Source of the DNA: Caulobacter sp. 32-67-35
Lineage (GTDB): Bacteria; Pseudomonadota; Alphaproteobacteria; Caulobacterales; Caulobacteraceae
Length of the DNA stretch: 64,000 bases
NCBI GenBank assembly: GCA_002280875.1
Contig: NCEV01000005.1
Span: 1-64,000, forward strand
Reading direction: 5' to 3'
Shown here: one piece after another, positions 47,795-55,630 of the stretch
Layout: every line of letters starts with the position of its first letter
How positions within the stretch are numbered: position 1 is the first letter of the stretch
Position numbers and translations under genes: made by a program
The notes under the pieces: generated by a model
The model's input: the letters and a program-made list of their open reading frames with translations, nothing else
Told to the model about the DNA's origin: nothing
Database searches by the model: none

Positions 47795-49030
47795 CTAGTG
47801 CCCATGCTCAGCCTCCCCCTTGCCAAGCTCGGCCTTCAACAGGAACGCGCCCTGGCCAGCGATCTGCTCTCCGGCGGTCACGCCCGAGAGGATTTCCACC
47901 CGGCCGCCACCGCGCCGGCCGATCTTCACCGGCCGCGCCGTGAACCCGTCCTTGCCGCGAATAAAGACGATGTCGGCGCCTTCGACCGACTGCACCGACT
48001 CCTCGGGCACAGAGAACCGATCACCCGAAGCCGCCCCGCGCGGCGTGATCCGCACCCGCAGGGCCTGGCCCGGGACGAGGCCGGCCTGACCTTGCGCAAC
48101 GGTGAGGATCGCCGTGGCGGCCCGGCTTTCGACGTCGACGCCGGGGGTGATCGACCGGACCACGGCCGGGATCGTGCCTTGGGCTGTTTCGATCATGGCG
48201 CGATCGCCTGAAGCGACCCGGCCAGCGTCCGACGCTGGGAGCGAGGCCTGAACCTCGATCTTGCGCGGATCGGCGATGCGAAAGAGTTCGGTTCCGGCCG
48301 TCACATAGGATCCGAGCACGGCCGGGGCAGCGGTGATGCGGCCGGAGATCGGACTGGAGACGGTCACGAAGCGGCCGTTGGCGCTGACGCCGGCGGCAAG
48401 GCCGGCGCTGGAGGCGCGCCGCAGCTCTGCCTCGGCGATGGCGACCTCGGCCTGGGCCGCTTCAAGATCCTGGCGGGCGGTGATCTTGGCGTCGAACAGG
48501 CGCTTCTCGCGCGCATAGGCCTGGCGAGAGGCAGTCGCCTTGGCGGCGGCGGCGGCGCGTTCTGCGCTAATGGCTGCCGCGTCGCGGCTCTCGATCGAGG
48601 CCAAGGCTTCTCCGGCGCGGACCGGGTCGCCGAGACGCTTGTTGATCCGCACCACGGCGCCGTCGGCGCGGGCCGCCAGGGTCGCGGCGCCGTCGGGCGA
48701 AGCGATCACCGAGGCCTGCGCCACGATCCCCGCTCCCAGCCCGCCGACGGCGAGAGTCTCCAGCTTGATGCCCGACGTGGCCAGCCGCTCGGCATTCATC
48801 TCAATGTGGCCTTCTTCTTCCTCATGTCCGGCCTCGGCTTCACCCTCCTTGTGGTCGGCTTCGCCTTCCTTGTGCTCGCCTTCCTCGGCCGCGGCTGCGG
48901 CCGAGGCCGTGGGGGTCTCGGCCTTGGGGGCCAGCATTGTCCGGCCGATCACGGCGCCGACGCCGGCGGCCAGCAGGCTGCTGATCGCCACGGCGGCCAG
49001 CAGGGTTTTCTTGTCAGTGGGTCTGGGCAT
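47795..49030 (-). CDS. czcB: CzcB-type periplasmic adaptor with His/Glu-rich N-terminus
   Basis: 411-aa membrane-fusion protein: N-terminal anchor (LLAAVAISSLLAAGVGAVIG), then a low-complexity segment of KEGEAxH-type repeats rich in His and Glu (~residues 48-76), lipoyl half (RADGAVVRINKRLGDPVRAG), hairpin (AISAERAAAAAKATASRQAY...) and return motif (VSSPISGRITAAPAVLGSYV). The acidic/His stretch and the terminal GEAEHGH are likely metal-binding. Works with CzcA. Confidence 0.92.
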   Translation of the reverse strand: MPRPTDKKTLLAAVAISSLLAAGVGAVIGRTMLAPKAETPTASAAAAAEEGEHKEGEADHKEGEAEAGHEEEEGHIEMNAERLATSGIKLETLAVGGLGAGIVAQASVIASPDGAATLAARADGAVVRINKRLGDPVRAGEALASIESRDAAAISAERAAAAAKATASRQAYAREKRLFDAKITARQDLEAAQAEVAIAEAELRRASSAGLAAGVSANGRFVTVSSPISGRITAAPAVLGSYVTAGTELFRIADPRKIEVQASLPASDAGRVASGDRAMIETAQGTIPAVVRSITPGVDVESRAATAILTVAQGQAGLVPGQALRVRITPRGAASGDRFSVPEESVQSVEGADIVFIRGKDGFTARPVKIGRRGGGRVEILSGVTAGEQIAGQGAFLLKAELGKGEAEHGH

Positions 49031-49039
49031 GTGGGGGTC

Positions 49040-50166
49040 CTATTGCGCGGCGGCGCGTTCGAGCGCGGCCAGCGCCTTGGCGCGCTCAAGGCGCGCGGCG
49101 ATGAGGTCATTGCGGGAAGCCGACAACGCGGCCTGGGCGTCCAGGACATCGAGCAGCGAGAACTTGCCTGGGCGTCGCGAACCGCGCGGACGGACCGGGC
49201 CAGAACCAGGCGCTCGCGCGCTTCGGCAGCCGTGGCGTCTGCGCGGGCGGCGGCGACGTTGCCCTGGTTGCGGTCCCGGATCGGGATGGGCGCGGTAAAG
49301 CCGACGATCAGGGCTTGATCGCCTGTCTGTTCGAAGCGCCGGACACCCGCCTGGATCGTCAGGTCGGGCTTGCCCGCCGCGCGCTCGCGGTCGATCGCCG
49401 CTTGGGCTGCCTCCCGCTCGGCCTGGGCCAGCCGGACGTCGAGGGAAGCCGTCGGGTCGATCGCAGCCGACAAGGTCGGCCCGGCTGGCGGTTCGACCAG
49501 ATCGATCTCAGGGTCGGGATCGGCCCAGAGACTGGTCAAAGCGCGACGGGCGGCGGCGGCCTGGGCCTGGGCCGCGAGCACCGCAGCGTCGGCTTCGTCG
49601 CTGGCGGTGCGGGCGCGCAGAGCGCGTAGCGGCGGCTCACGACCCGCCTCGACCAGTGTCGCTGCGACGCCCGCCAGATCGTTGGCGCGTTCGGCGGCTT
49701 CCTTGGCCAAGGCGACGCGGGCGTCGGCCTCGAGCGCCTGCGCATATTGCGTCTTCACCTCTTGGATGAGGTCGGCCCGAGCGATGGCCACGCGCACGAT
49801 GGCGGCTTCGACCTCGGCCTGGGCCGCGGCGGCTCGGGTTCGGCGCTTGCCGCCCAACTCAAGGCGCTGGCCGATCGAGAACGTTGTCTCGGCGTTGGAA
49901 AACCCCTCATAGGGCCCGGAGCCGGCGATGTTCTCGCTCTCCAGGCTAGCTTCCGGATTGGGCGAGAAGCCGGCCTGACGCGCCCGACCTTGGGCAGCGG
50001 CGAGCGCGGCCTGGGCAGAGGTGATCAAGGGTGACTGGGCCTGGGCTCTTTCGAGCGCGGCGGCCAGGGTGACGGGAGCGGCGGCCGCGCGCAAAGGCGC
50101 GCCGAGGCTCACGAGGGCCAGGACCGCGCCGAAAACGGCGGCGGGCCGGGCATATGGCGATGGCAT
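49040..50166 (-). pseudogene. czcC: czcC outer-membrane factor with out-of-frame internal deletion
   Basis: Signal peptide and first ~334 residues (to SVRAVRDAQA) are normal TolC/CzcC sequence. At about 49165 the frame shifts: the expected continuation (KFSLLDVLDAQAALSASRND... ending LAALERAAAQ and TAG at 49040) is present in another frame. About 45 residues that normally precede GKFSLLDVLDAQ are missing, so this is a deletion plus frameshift rather than a single miscalled base. Without correction the product runs through czcB sequence in the wrong frame. Either a real mutation or an assembly fault. Confidence 0.75.
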
Positions 50167-50223
50167 GTAATGTCCCTACTTACGTTCTGACGAAGGCGAA
50201 CACGCGCGTCGGCGCGGTCGGGG

Positions 50224-50583
50224 TCAGGCGCGAGGGGGCTTACTAAGACGGTCGGAGGCCCGTGAGGGCGGCAGGCCGGCGATGGCCGGGGTAAGACGTG
50301 CGTGGGCGATGGCAAGCGCGTCTGTTTGCGTGGTCTGCGCGCCAATCAGCGGCGTAGCATGATGACAGTGCCCATGCAGGCACGCATCGACGTCGCCTTT
50401 GCCATGCTCATCGCCCGCCGTGTCGAGCGATGCGGTGGATTCCACCACCACCAGGCTTTCGGCAGAAGACAGCTCGACGCCACAGATCGCCGAATCGACC
50501 GCAGGCGCAACGACCAGCGACAGCAGCAGGCAGGCAATCACAACGCCTCCCGTTCGCTTCAGCCATGTCGTCAGCTTGATCAT
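50224..50583 (-). CDS. Small exported His/Cys protein ahead of czcC
   Basis: 119 aa; signal/anchor segment (RTGGVVIACLLLSLVVAPAVDSA) then a short periplasmic part containing ACLHGHCHHATPLIGAQTTQT, a compact Cys/His cluster fit for metal binding. ATG has AGGAAA upstream. Its position at the head of the czc genes recalls small periplasmic metal-binding or sensor proteins such as CzcI, but sequence identity to them is not evident. Confidence 0.7.
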   Translation of the reverse strand: MIKLTTWLKRTGGVVIACLLLSLVVAPAVDSAICGVELSSAESLVVVESTASLDTAGDEHGKGDVDACLHGHCHHATPLIGAQTTQTDALAIAHARLTPAIAGLPPSRASDRLSKPPRA

Positions 50584-50619
50584 AAAGTTTCCTATATCGG
50601 CGAAAGTCTTAGCCGGGAA

Positions 50620-50642
50620 TGCGTTACATAGTCACAAACGCA
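50620..50642 (-). promoter_or_regulatory. Inverted repeat upstream of the czc operon
   Basis: TGCGTT and AACGCA half-sites separated by 11 bp, 37 bp before the small His/Cys protein gene. Possible operator for the czc operon; no regulator is assigned. Confidence 0.35.
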
Positions 50643-50651
50643 ACCTTATTC

Positions 50652-51008
50652 TTATCCAGTCTGATCGTCGCAAAATCGGGCCAGATCGCTTGGCAGAGCC
50701 ATGGGCTTCTTTGGGGCGACCTCCGCGGCGCCTGTGTTTCCCACCGGCAGCCAGCCAAACAGGGATAGCAGACCGCCCGCAGCCAGGCGGAGGATCTGGC
50801 CTCTCACTTCGCGGCCATCCCTGCGTTTCCACCCGATCCTGAGCATCATCCAATGGGTCCAAGTGTGCGCTCCGGCCCAAGGCTGACCCAGGATGTGGGC
50901 TCGCTCAAGGCGGCCAAAGGCTTCGGCGAGGCGCCCCGCCGCGAAGGCGGCCTTGGCAAGATCAGCCTCTTGGACATAGGCCAACCAGCGTTCCTTCGAT
51001 TTAAGCAT
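50652..51008 (-). CDS. DUF3703 protein
   Basis: 118-aa protein matching the DUF3703 pattern (AAFAAGRLAEAFGRLERAHILGQPWAGAHTWTHWMMLRIGWKRRDGREVRGQ). One hydrophobic segment follows (LAAGGLLSLFGWLPVG). The family commonly accompanies heavy-metal transporters but has no proven role. It overlaps the CDF-like gene by 8 bp, so it is cotranscribed with it from the MerR-type promoter at 51751-51781. Confidence 0.82.
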   Translation of the reverse strand: MLKSKERWLAYVQEADLAKAAFAAGRLAEAFGRLERAHILGQPWAGAHTWTHWMMLRIGWKRRDGREVRGQILRLAAGGLLSLFGWLPVGNTGAAEVAPKKPMALPSDLARFCDDQTG

Positions 51009-51744
51009 CGTGATCCCCTGCAGCGGGCGAACGACGGGTCAAGACTGTCGGGCGAACCAGGCCCCTCCACGCCGAAGCGCTTGGTCGCGGCGCGGGCTCG
51101 CTCGTCGCGGCGCGACGTTCGGCGCGCGCCTGGCGAACGATCTGGTAGGCCGAACTGAGGAAGACACCAGCCAGGAGCAAGCCGACGATCAAGTCGGGCC
51201 AACGTGAATTGGTCAGCCAAACCAGAGCGCCGGTGGCGACGACCGCGAGACACTGGATCAGGTCGTTGCGCGTACACAGCCAGACCGACCGGACATTGGC
51301 GTCGCCGTCCCGGAAGCGAACGAGCAAGGCCGCCGCCAGGAGATTGGCCAAGGCCCCGAAAATGCCCAAGGCCGAGATCGCCTGACCGGACGGTGGCGCT
51401 CCCGTCCAGGCCCGCCAGACCGCATACCCCGCGACCGACAGCGCCACGGCGCCCAGGCTGACGCCCTTAAAGAGGGCCGCGCCGCTTCGGATCGCCACCG
51501 AACGACCGATCGCCCAAAGGCTGATGGCGTAGGTGGCGCTATCGGCGAGGAAGTCGAGCGCGTTGGCCGACAGCGACACCGACCCTTGTAGTAGCCCGCC
51601 GATCAGGACCACGACGAACCCGACAAGGTTGATGGCGATCACGCCGCGCAGGGCGCGACGGTAGGCTGGCGTCGCGCCGTCGAATTTGACGTCGGCGCCG
51701 CAGCAGCTCGAAACGGCGGGGGTGGGGGAACAGGACTGGCTCAT
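51001..51744 (-). CDS. CDF-like cation transporter with atypical metal-site residues
   Basis: 247 aa with six TM helices of the cation diffusion fold. TM2 reads SANALDFLADSATY (Asn/Asp/Asp where CzcD has SDAAHMFTD) and TM5 LCTRNDLIQCLAVV, so the canonical TM2 histidine is replaced by Asp and a Cys sits near the TM5 Asp. The N-terminus is Cys-rich (SQSCSPTPAVSSCCGADVK). The C-terminal cytoplasmic domain is very short. ATG 51744; divergent from the MerR regulator with a shared operator. Related to the HMA-CDF fusion at 61612. Confidence 0.85.
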   Translation of the reverse strand: MSQSCSPTPAVSSCCGADVKFDGATPAYRRALRGVIAINLVGFVVVLIGGLLQGSVSLSANALDFLADSATYAISLWAIGRSVAIRSGAALFKGVSLGAVALSVAGYAVWRAWTGAPPSGQAISALGIFGALANLLAAALLVRFRDGDANVRSVWLCTRNDLIQCLAVVATGALVWLTNSRWPDLIVGLLLAGVFLSSAYQIVRQARAERRAATSEPAPRPSASAWRGLVRPTVLTRRSPAAGDHDA

Positions 51745-51750
51745 GACCTC

Positions 51751-51781
51751 ACCGTGCATCCTCTAGCCACTAGAGGAGCAA
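51751..51781 (-). promoter_or_regulatory. MerR-type promoter/operator 1 (CDF-like transporter and merR)
   Basis: Read on the minus strand: TTGCTC (51781-51776), 19-bp spacer, CACGGT (51756-51751). The 17-bp palindrome CCTCTAGTGGCTAGAGG occupies 51760-51776. It lies between the CDF-like gene and the divergent MerR gene, the standard position for a self-controlled MerR operator. The dyad resembles PbrR/CadR operators. The -10 is the weakest of the four related sites. Confidence 0.8.
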
Positions 51782-51809
51782 GCGCTTATTTTGGGACGCA
51801 GGAGACGCC

Positions 51810-52202
51810 ATGACCATTTCCATCGGACAGCTCGCCGCCGCCTCGGGCGTCAAGATCCCAACCATCCGATTCTATGAAGAGATCGGCCTGATGCCGACCG
51901 CGCTCCGCGCCGCCAACGACCGGCGGATCTATGGCCAGGAGGGCGTCCAGCGGTTGGCTTTCATCCGTCACGCCCGGCAGTTGGGGTTCTCGGTCGAGGC
52001 GATCCGCAACCTTCTGGATCTGTCCGACCACCCTGAACGCCATTGCGGCGAAGCCAACCGACTGGCCGCTGTGCAGCTCGACGACGTCGAAGCCCGGATC
52101 GCCCAGCTGGAAACCTTGCGCGTCGAGCTGCGCCGCATGGTCGATGCGGCCTGCAACGGCCAGGCCGGCGACTGCAGGGTTATCGAGGCGCTGGCGGGAT
52201 AG
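51810..52202 (+). CDS. MerR-family Zn/Cd/Pb-type regulator
   Basis: 130 aa: winged-helix (SIGQLAAASGVKIPTIRFYEE), effector helix and three cysteines, Cys79 (ERHCGEAN), Cys115 and Cys122 (CNGQAGDCRVIEAL). This three-Cys spacing is that of divalent-metal sensors ZntR/CadR/PbrR rather than CueR. A clear AGGAGA precedes the ATG. Divergent from the CDF-like transporter, with the operator between them. Three more near-identical operators lie at 62.5 and 63.2 kb, so it may control genes 11 kb away. Confidence 0.9.
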   Translation: MTISIGQLAAASGVKIPTIRFYEEIGLMPTALRAANDRRIYGQEGVQRLAFIRHARQLGFSVEAIRNLLDLSDHPERHCGEANRLAAVQLDDVEARIAQLETLRVELRRMVDAACNGQAGDCRVIEALAG

Positions 52203-52308
52203 GCGATTGGCTGGATCGCTGGTTAGATTGACACTCAGATGGTCAGGCCGTGGCTCACCAAGGTTTGCTGCTCTGTCGAGACTTCGGTGCTCTGAGCCTG
52301 AAGGCAAA

Positions 52309-52334
52309 ACGCCCGCCTATTTCGAGGCGGGCGT
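52309..52334 (-). terminator. Intrinsic terminator of the Cys-rich peptide unit
   Basis: 10-bp perfect stem ACGCCCGCCT / AGGCGGGCGT with a 6-nt loop. On the minus strand it is followed by TTTTGCC, so it terminates the minus-strand peptide genes; it may also end the plus-strand merR transcript. Confidence 0.75.
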
Positions 52335-52358
52335 CCTGTCTAGCCGGCGTGGGCTAAT

Positions 52359-52505
52359 TCAGCAGCAAGGACCGCCGTTGCAGCATGCCGCGCCAAAGGC
52401 GCAGCACGCTTGGACGGCTTTTGTCACGGCGTCCGGCGCGGCGGCATAGGCGGCCGAGGCGGAAGCCAGCAGCAGCAAGGCTGCGGTCGAGAAGATGCGT
52501 TTCAT
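52359..52505 (-). CDS. 48-residue exported peptide with three Cys-Cys pairs
   Basis: Short gene with a full signal peptide (MKRIFSTAALLLLASASAAYA) and a mature part of about 27 residues ending ACCAFGAACCNGGPCC. Six cysteines in three adjacent pairs within 15 residues strongly suggest soft-metal binding in the periplasm. An intrinsic terminator follows at 52309-52334, and a second Cys-containing exported protein is encoded 48 bp upstream. No described family recognised; coding nature is supported by signal peptide, terminator and location beside the MerR regulator. Confidence 0.72.
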   Translation of the reverse strand: MKRIFSTAALLLLASASAAYAAAPDAVTKAVQACCAFGAACCNGGPCC

Positions 52506-52553
52506 GATGATTTTCCGATTTCAGATGGAGAGCGTTTTCGTCTGAACTCGGTG

Positions 52554-52871
52554 TCACCGGGGGGGCGGAAGCTCCGGCGCCAGGACGCGCCCCGGAAGTA
52601 GTGAAGAGATCATCGGCATGATGGGCGCAGAACCGATCTCCGCTGAACGGACGATCAGGGCTTCGGGCGCGATGATGACCTGGCAGGCAATCAGGCACGC
52701 CTCGGGGCAAGGAGCCTTCTTGCCCCGGTCATGGCAGGGCATTTCCTCGCAGAACTCGCGTTGCGACATCGCGGCGGCGGAAGGCATGGCTGGCGCGGCG
52801 AACAACAGCAGGGCACTCAGGAGCATCAGCCCCCGCGCCAACCAGTTTGGTCCTGTCGCCCTTAGCGTCAT
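52554..52871 (-). CDS. Small exported Cys-containing protein, unrecognised
   Basis: 105 aa from ATG 52871 (an upstream ATG at 52898 adds nine basic residues). Signal/TM segment LARGLMLLSALLLFAAPAMPSAAA, then a cysteine cluster SQREFCEEMPCHDRGKKAPCPEACLIACQ with five Cys in about 27 residues and a hydrophobic proline-rich tail. Sits 48 bp before the CC-rich peptide gene, same strand, and likely forms a small periplasmic metal-handling unit with it. Function unknown. Confidence 0.65.
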   Translation of the reverse strand: MTLRATGPNWLARGLMLLSALLLFAAPAMPSAAAMSQREFCEEMPCHDRGKKAPCPEACLIACQVIIAPEALIVRSAEIGSAPIMPMISSLLPGRVLAPELPPPR

Positions 52872-52940
52872 GCCCACCTTCTTAGACCATTGGCGCATGC
52901 GGGGAAGCCGTCTTGGCCCTTAAGGGCGCGGCTTGGACGC

Positions 52941-53348
52941 CTAGTCGTCGGTCTCGGCCATGGCCATGGCCAAGCTCACCAGCTGCCGACGTAATGCTGG
53001 CGACATCACTGTGAAAGCCGCCACCAGTTCGTGGGCGCCGCGCTGATTTAGGAAATCGGTCAGGCCGCCGGCAAAGGGTCCCTCGCCGACTGGCGTTTCC
53101 AAGCCTTCGAAGAATGACGCCAGCGGCGTCTCAAGCTTCAAGGCGATCTCATAGAGCTTGGATGAACTTACGCGGTTAGACCCCCGCTCGTACTTTTGGA
53201 CCTGCTGAAAGGTCAGGCCCAGCGAGTCCGCAAGCTCAGACTGTGAAATTCCCAAAGCCTTGCGCCGCGTCCTGATCAAGGCCCCCACATGTAGATCGAC
53301 ATGGTGGGGCTGCGCGCTATTGGCGCCTTGGGGCACAAGCTTCTTCAT
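52941..53348 (-). CDS. XRE-family helix-turn-helix regulator
   Basis: 135 aa: Cro/C1-type HTH (VGALIRTRRKALGISQSELADSLGLTFQQVQKYERGSNRVSSSKL) followed by a helical tail (ALRRQLVSLAMAMAE). This is a common alphaproteobacterial XRE type, frequently found on mobile elements. ATG 53348 was chosen because upstream in-frame sequence is not domain-like. Probably cotranscribed with the gene at 53407-53820. Confidence 0.88.
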   Translation of the reverse strand: MKKLVPQGANSAQPHHVDLHVGALIRTRRKALGISQSELADSLGLTFQQVQKYERGSNRVSSSKLYEIALKLETPLASFFEGLETPVGEGPFAGGLTDFLNQRGAHELVAAFTVMSPALRRQLVSLAMAMAETDD

Positions 53349-53406
53349 TTTGTTGGTCTTGGCTCGATGGGGATGGCGGGGCTGTTGGTAGGTAAGTCGC
53401 CGGGGC

Positions 53407-53820
53407 CTATTCGTCGAGCGCAGGGATTGGCGGGCGCCACCGTGAGACCAGATCAAGGTGCTCCTCGCGCCTGGTCGAGCGAGCAACATTGAGGCGGATG
53501 TAGAGCCCCTGGGCGCTGTGAGATCGCACCGCAGCGTCCCATTGCTGGCGGGCGTCCAGGAGACTGCCCACGGCTCCGCAGCACATCACTTGCGGGGTTG
53601 TCGAACGCCAGCGCACGTAGACGAAGTTGCCCGCCGTTGAAGGTAGCTGCGCAGGATCTTCTATGAGCCTGAAGCGATAGATCGCGCCTGAAGCGCCGGG
53701 GAGGTCGAGATGGTCTTGCACCTTGGCAGCATAGGCCTTGCCTGCGGAAAATTCACGAGTCGACTGAGCCGATGGTGGTCTCACAGTGCCCCTGTCTTCA
53801 ATTGAGGCCTGGGTCGCCAT
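53407..53820 (-). CDS. Hypothetical protein of mobile-element type
   Basis: 137 aa from ATG 53820. Contains LDLPGASGAIYRFRLIEDPAQLP and GNFVYVRWRSTTPQVMCCGAVGSLLDARQQWDAAVRSH, a compact alpha/beta-looking domain that I cannot assign. It precedes the XRE gene by 58 bp on the same strand and lies beside DUF3768, so it is probably part of integrative-element or plasmid backbone. Confidence 0.6.
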   Translation of the reverse strand: MATQASIEDRGTVRPPSAQSTREFSAGKAYAAKVQDHLDLPGASGAIYRFRLIEDPAQLPSTAGNFVYVRWRSTTPQVMCCGAVGSLLDARQQWDAAVRSHSAQGLYIRLNVARSTRREEHLDLVSRWRPPIPALDE

Positions 53821-53930
53821 GGGCCCGATCCGGTTTGGGGGCCGAACCAAAAAGGGGGGGAGGTCTCCCCCTGAGCTTGAGCCATGGGGCTCAATCTACC
53901 CCCTCTGCGGGGGCACCCCGCAACGCCCCG

Positions 53931-53961
53931 TTGGCTAAGGGGCCCCGCCCCTCGCGCTCGG
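53931..53961 (+). repeat. 31-bp GC-rich direct repeat, left copy
   Basis: TTGGCTAAGGGGC... ending GCCCCTCGCGCTCGG. A second copy, with about 26 matching positions, lies at 54868-54898. Both can fold as GGGGC/GCCCC hairpins. They flank the DUF3768 gene and a cluster of other hairpins. Confidence 0.6.
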
Positions 53962-54078
53962 AAGACCAGCCTTGGGTGTCCCCTGCCTTCCTCCCCTCGG
54001 TCGTGCAGGTCGGGCGATCCCCCTCCCCTCCCCCGGTCATCCGCTTGCTACCCCCGCCTCGCCGGCGGGCAGGGGTTG

Positions 54079-54414
54079 ATGCGCAAGGCATCCAACCCTG
54101 ACCGGAGATCCGCACCAAAGACCGTCAACGCCACATGGCTGGCGACCAGCGGAGTCGCCGCCTTGATCTCCGAGGCTGCCGATGGGGCGGATCGGGGCGT
54201 TGAACTTATCGCCCGCCTGGCCGGGTTTACTGATTTCGACGAGGGCAATGATCCTTACGGCGAGCGCGATTTCGGGGCGTTCGACCTATGGGGCGAGCAG
54301 CTGTTTTGGAAGATCGACTACTATCATCCCGACCGCGATGAGCACTCCCCGGTCAAGTGGAGCACCGAGCTGACCCGCCGCGTTCTGACCATTATGCTGG
54401 CCAGCGAGTATTGA
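54079..54414 (+). CDS. DUF3768 protein
   Basis: 111-aa protein with the DUF3768 core (AGFTDFDEGNDPYGERDFG, LFWKIDYYHPD, TRRVLTIMLASEY). The family is found mainly on plasmids and integrative elements of alphaproteobacteria; its function is unknown. ATG 54079 with AGGGG just upstream. Isolated between hairpin-rich non-coding sequences. Confidence 0.85.
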   Translation: MRKASNPDRRSAPKTVNATWLATSGVAALISEAADGADRGVELIARLAGFTDFDEGNDPYGERDFGAFDLWGEQLFWKIDYYHPDRDEHSPVKWSTELTRRVLTIMLASEY

Positions 54415-54420
54415 CCGGGC

Positions 54421-54443
54421 GGGCCAGTCTCCTGGACTGGCCC
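54421..54443 (+). terminator. Hairpin downstream of DUF3768
   Basis: GGGCCAGTC / GACTGGCCC perfect 9-bp stem with a 5-nt loop, 6 bp after the stop. It is followed by C-rich rather than T-rich sequence, so termination is probable but not certain. Confidence 0.5.
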
Positions 54444-54665
54444 CCTCCCCTACCAACCGCCTTCTTGGCGACGAAGACTGCTAGGCTCGGCCTTGGTCAG
54501 AAATCCACGGGGATGGTGGGCCGAGCGGCTCCCCCACAGAGCAAGCGAGGACCACCAAGGCGGCTGCGACTTGAGCAGGCGCCGGGCGCGGTGGAGTTCT
54601 GGCCGTCGTCTGGCGCTCGGGTTTGTACGTGCAAACTTTGGCTGCGGGGCGGCGCGTCGCGCCGG

Positions 54666-54714
54666 GCAAGCCGCGGGCTTGCTAGCCGCCGATGGCGGCA
54701 GGCCCCGCCGGGGC
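54666..54714. repeat. Three consecutive short GC hairpins
   Basis: GCAAGCC/GGCTTGC (54666-54682), GCCGCC/GGCGGC (54685-54699) and GCCCC/GGGGC (54702-54714), each with a 3-nt loop, spaced by two bases. A dense palindrome array without coding sense. Confidence 0.7.
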
Positions 54715-54867
54715 TAGGCGCGGGATTTGACCGATGAGGCGCGTGGCCTCGCTTGGGTTCCCAGGGCCCAGCCTTGCGGCAAGGCGTGACGGTCATTTCC
54801 TCCAGCAGCAGTGTCGGCGTCTCGCGTGCGAGACCCATCGGTCCTTTGGCCACGCAGGCGTGGCGTG

Positions 54868-54898
54868 TTGCTAAGGGGCGGTCGCCCCTCGCGCCCGG
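54868..54898 (+). repeat. 31-bp GC-rich direct repeat, right copy
   Basis: TTGCTAAGGGGC... ending GCCCCTCGCGCCCGG, in the same orientation as the copy at 53931-53961 and 937 bp away. It ends less than 30 bp before the point where truncated adaptor coding sequence begins. Confidence 0.6.
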
Positions 54899-54925
54899 GG
54901 GGTAAAGTCTGCGCTGCGCTGCGAA

Positions 54926-55630
54926 GCCCTGGCTGGCCAAGTGCGTGCTGGACAGGGTGCCGCCGTGACCCTGACCGCCTTCCCAGGCGAGCGGTTCTCG
55001 GGCCACGTCTCGGCGATCCTGCCGGAGGCCACGGCCGACAGCCGCACTCTCACCGCTCGCATCGAGCTGCCCAACCGCGGCGGCCGATTGCGGCCGGGGA
55101 TGTACGGCCAGGCAGCTTTCGGCGGGGGGGCCACCCCGGCCCTCCTTGTGCCGTCCGAGGCCGTGATCCGCACCGGCCGACGCACGCTAGTGATGCTGGC
55201 TGAAGCCGGCGGACGCTATCGGCCCGCTGAAATCCAGGTCGGCCGCGAGAGTGGCGACCGCACCGAGGTCCTGGCCGGCCTCAGCGAGGGGGAGCGGGTC
55301 GTCGCTTCCGGCCAGTTCCTGCTGGACTCCGAGGCCAGCCTTTCGGGCCTGCAGGCGAGACCGGCCGCGACCGGTTCGCCGCCTTCGAGCCCGCGGCCAT
55401 CGCTCTACGAGACCACCGGCCGGATCGAGCGCCTCGAAGCCAGCGGGGTGACCTTGAGCCACCAGCCGGTGCCGGCTCTGCAATGGCCGGCCATGACCAT
55501 GGGGTTCACCCTGGCTGACCCGAAGCTAGCCCAGGGGCTCAAGGTGGGCGATCAGGTCCGCTTCGCCTTCGACGAGGTCGGGTCCACCCACACCGTGCGG
55601 CGCATCGAAAAAATTGGGGCCGGCCAGTGA
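54926..55630 (+). pseudogene. cusB: C-terminal half of a CusB-type adaptor with fused CusF-like domain
   Basis: From about 54926 the frame reads LAGQVRAGQGAAVTLTAF, the end of the adaptor beta-barrel, then the membrane-proximal domain (ALLVPSEAVIRTGRRTLVML, VLAGLSEGERVVASGQFLLDSEA) and a C-terminal CusF-like copper domain ([27 protein letters not shown]). Signal peptide, lipoyl domain and helical hairpin are absent, replaced by hairpin-rich non-coding DNA. A GTG at 54941 could start a product, but it would lack export and RND-bridging parts. It overlaps cusA by 4 bp. An N-terminal adaptor half is at 7943-8381. Confidence 0.82.

Larger units (their letters stand above)
54415..54925. other. 511-bp non-coding hairpin-rich region
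   Basis: No credible gene. It contains a terminator-like hairpin (54421-54443), a GTTTG/CAAAC hairpin (54621-54636), a run of three hairpins (54666-54714), a GCCACGC/GCGTGGC hairpin (54849-54864) and the right copy of the 31-bp repeat. It ends where recognisable adaptor coding sequence begins near 54926. Typical of mobile-element backbone. Confidence 0.6.

Noticed and set aside
54497..55006. 169-codon minus-strand frame in the hairpin-rich region
   Set aside because: Translates mainly palindromic non-coding DNA and crosses into the adaptor remnant; no domain or ribosome-binding site.
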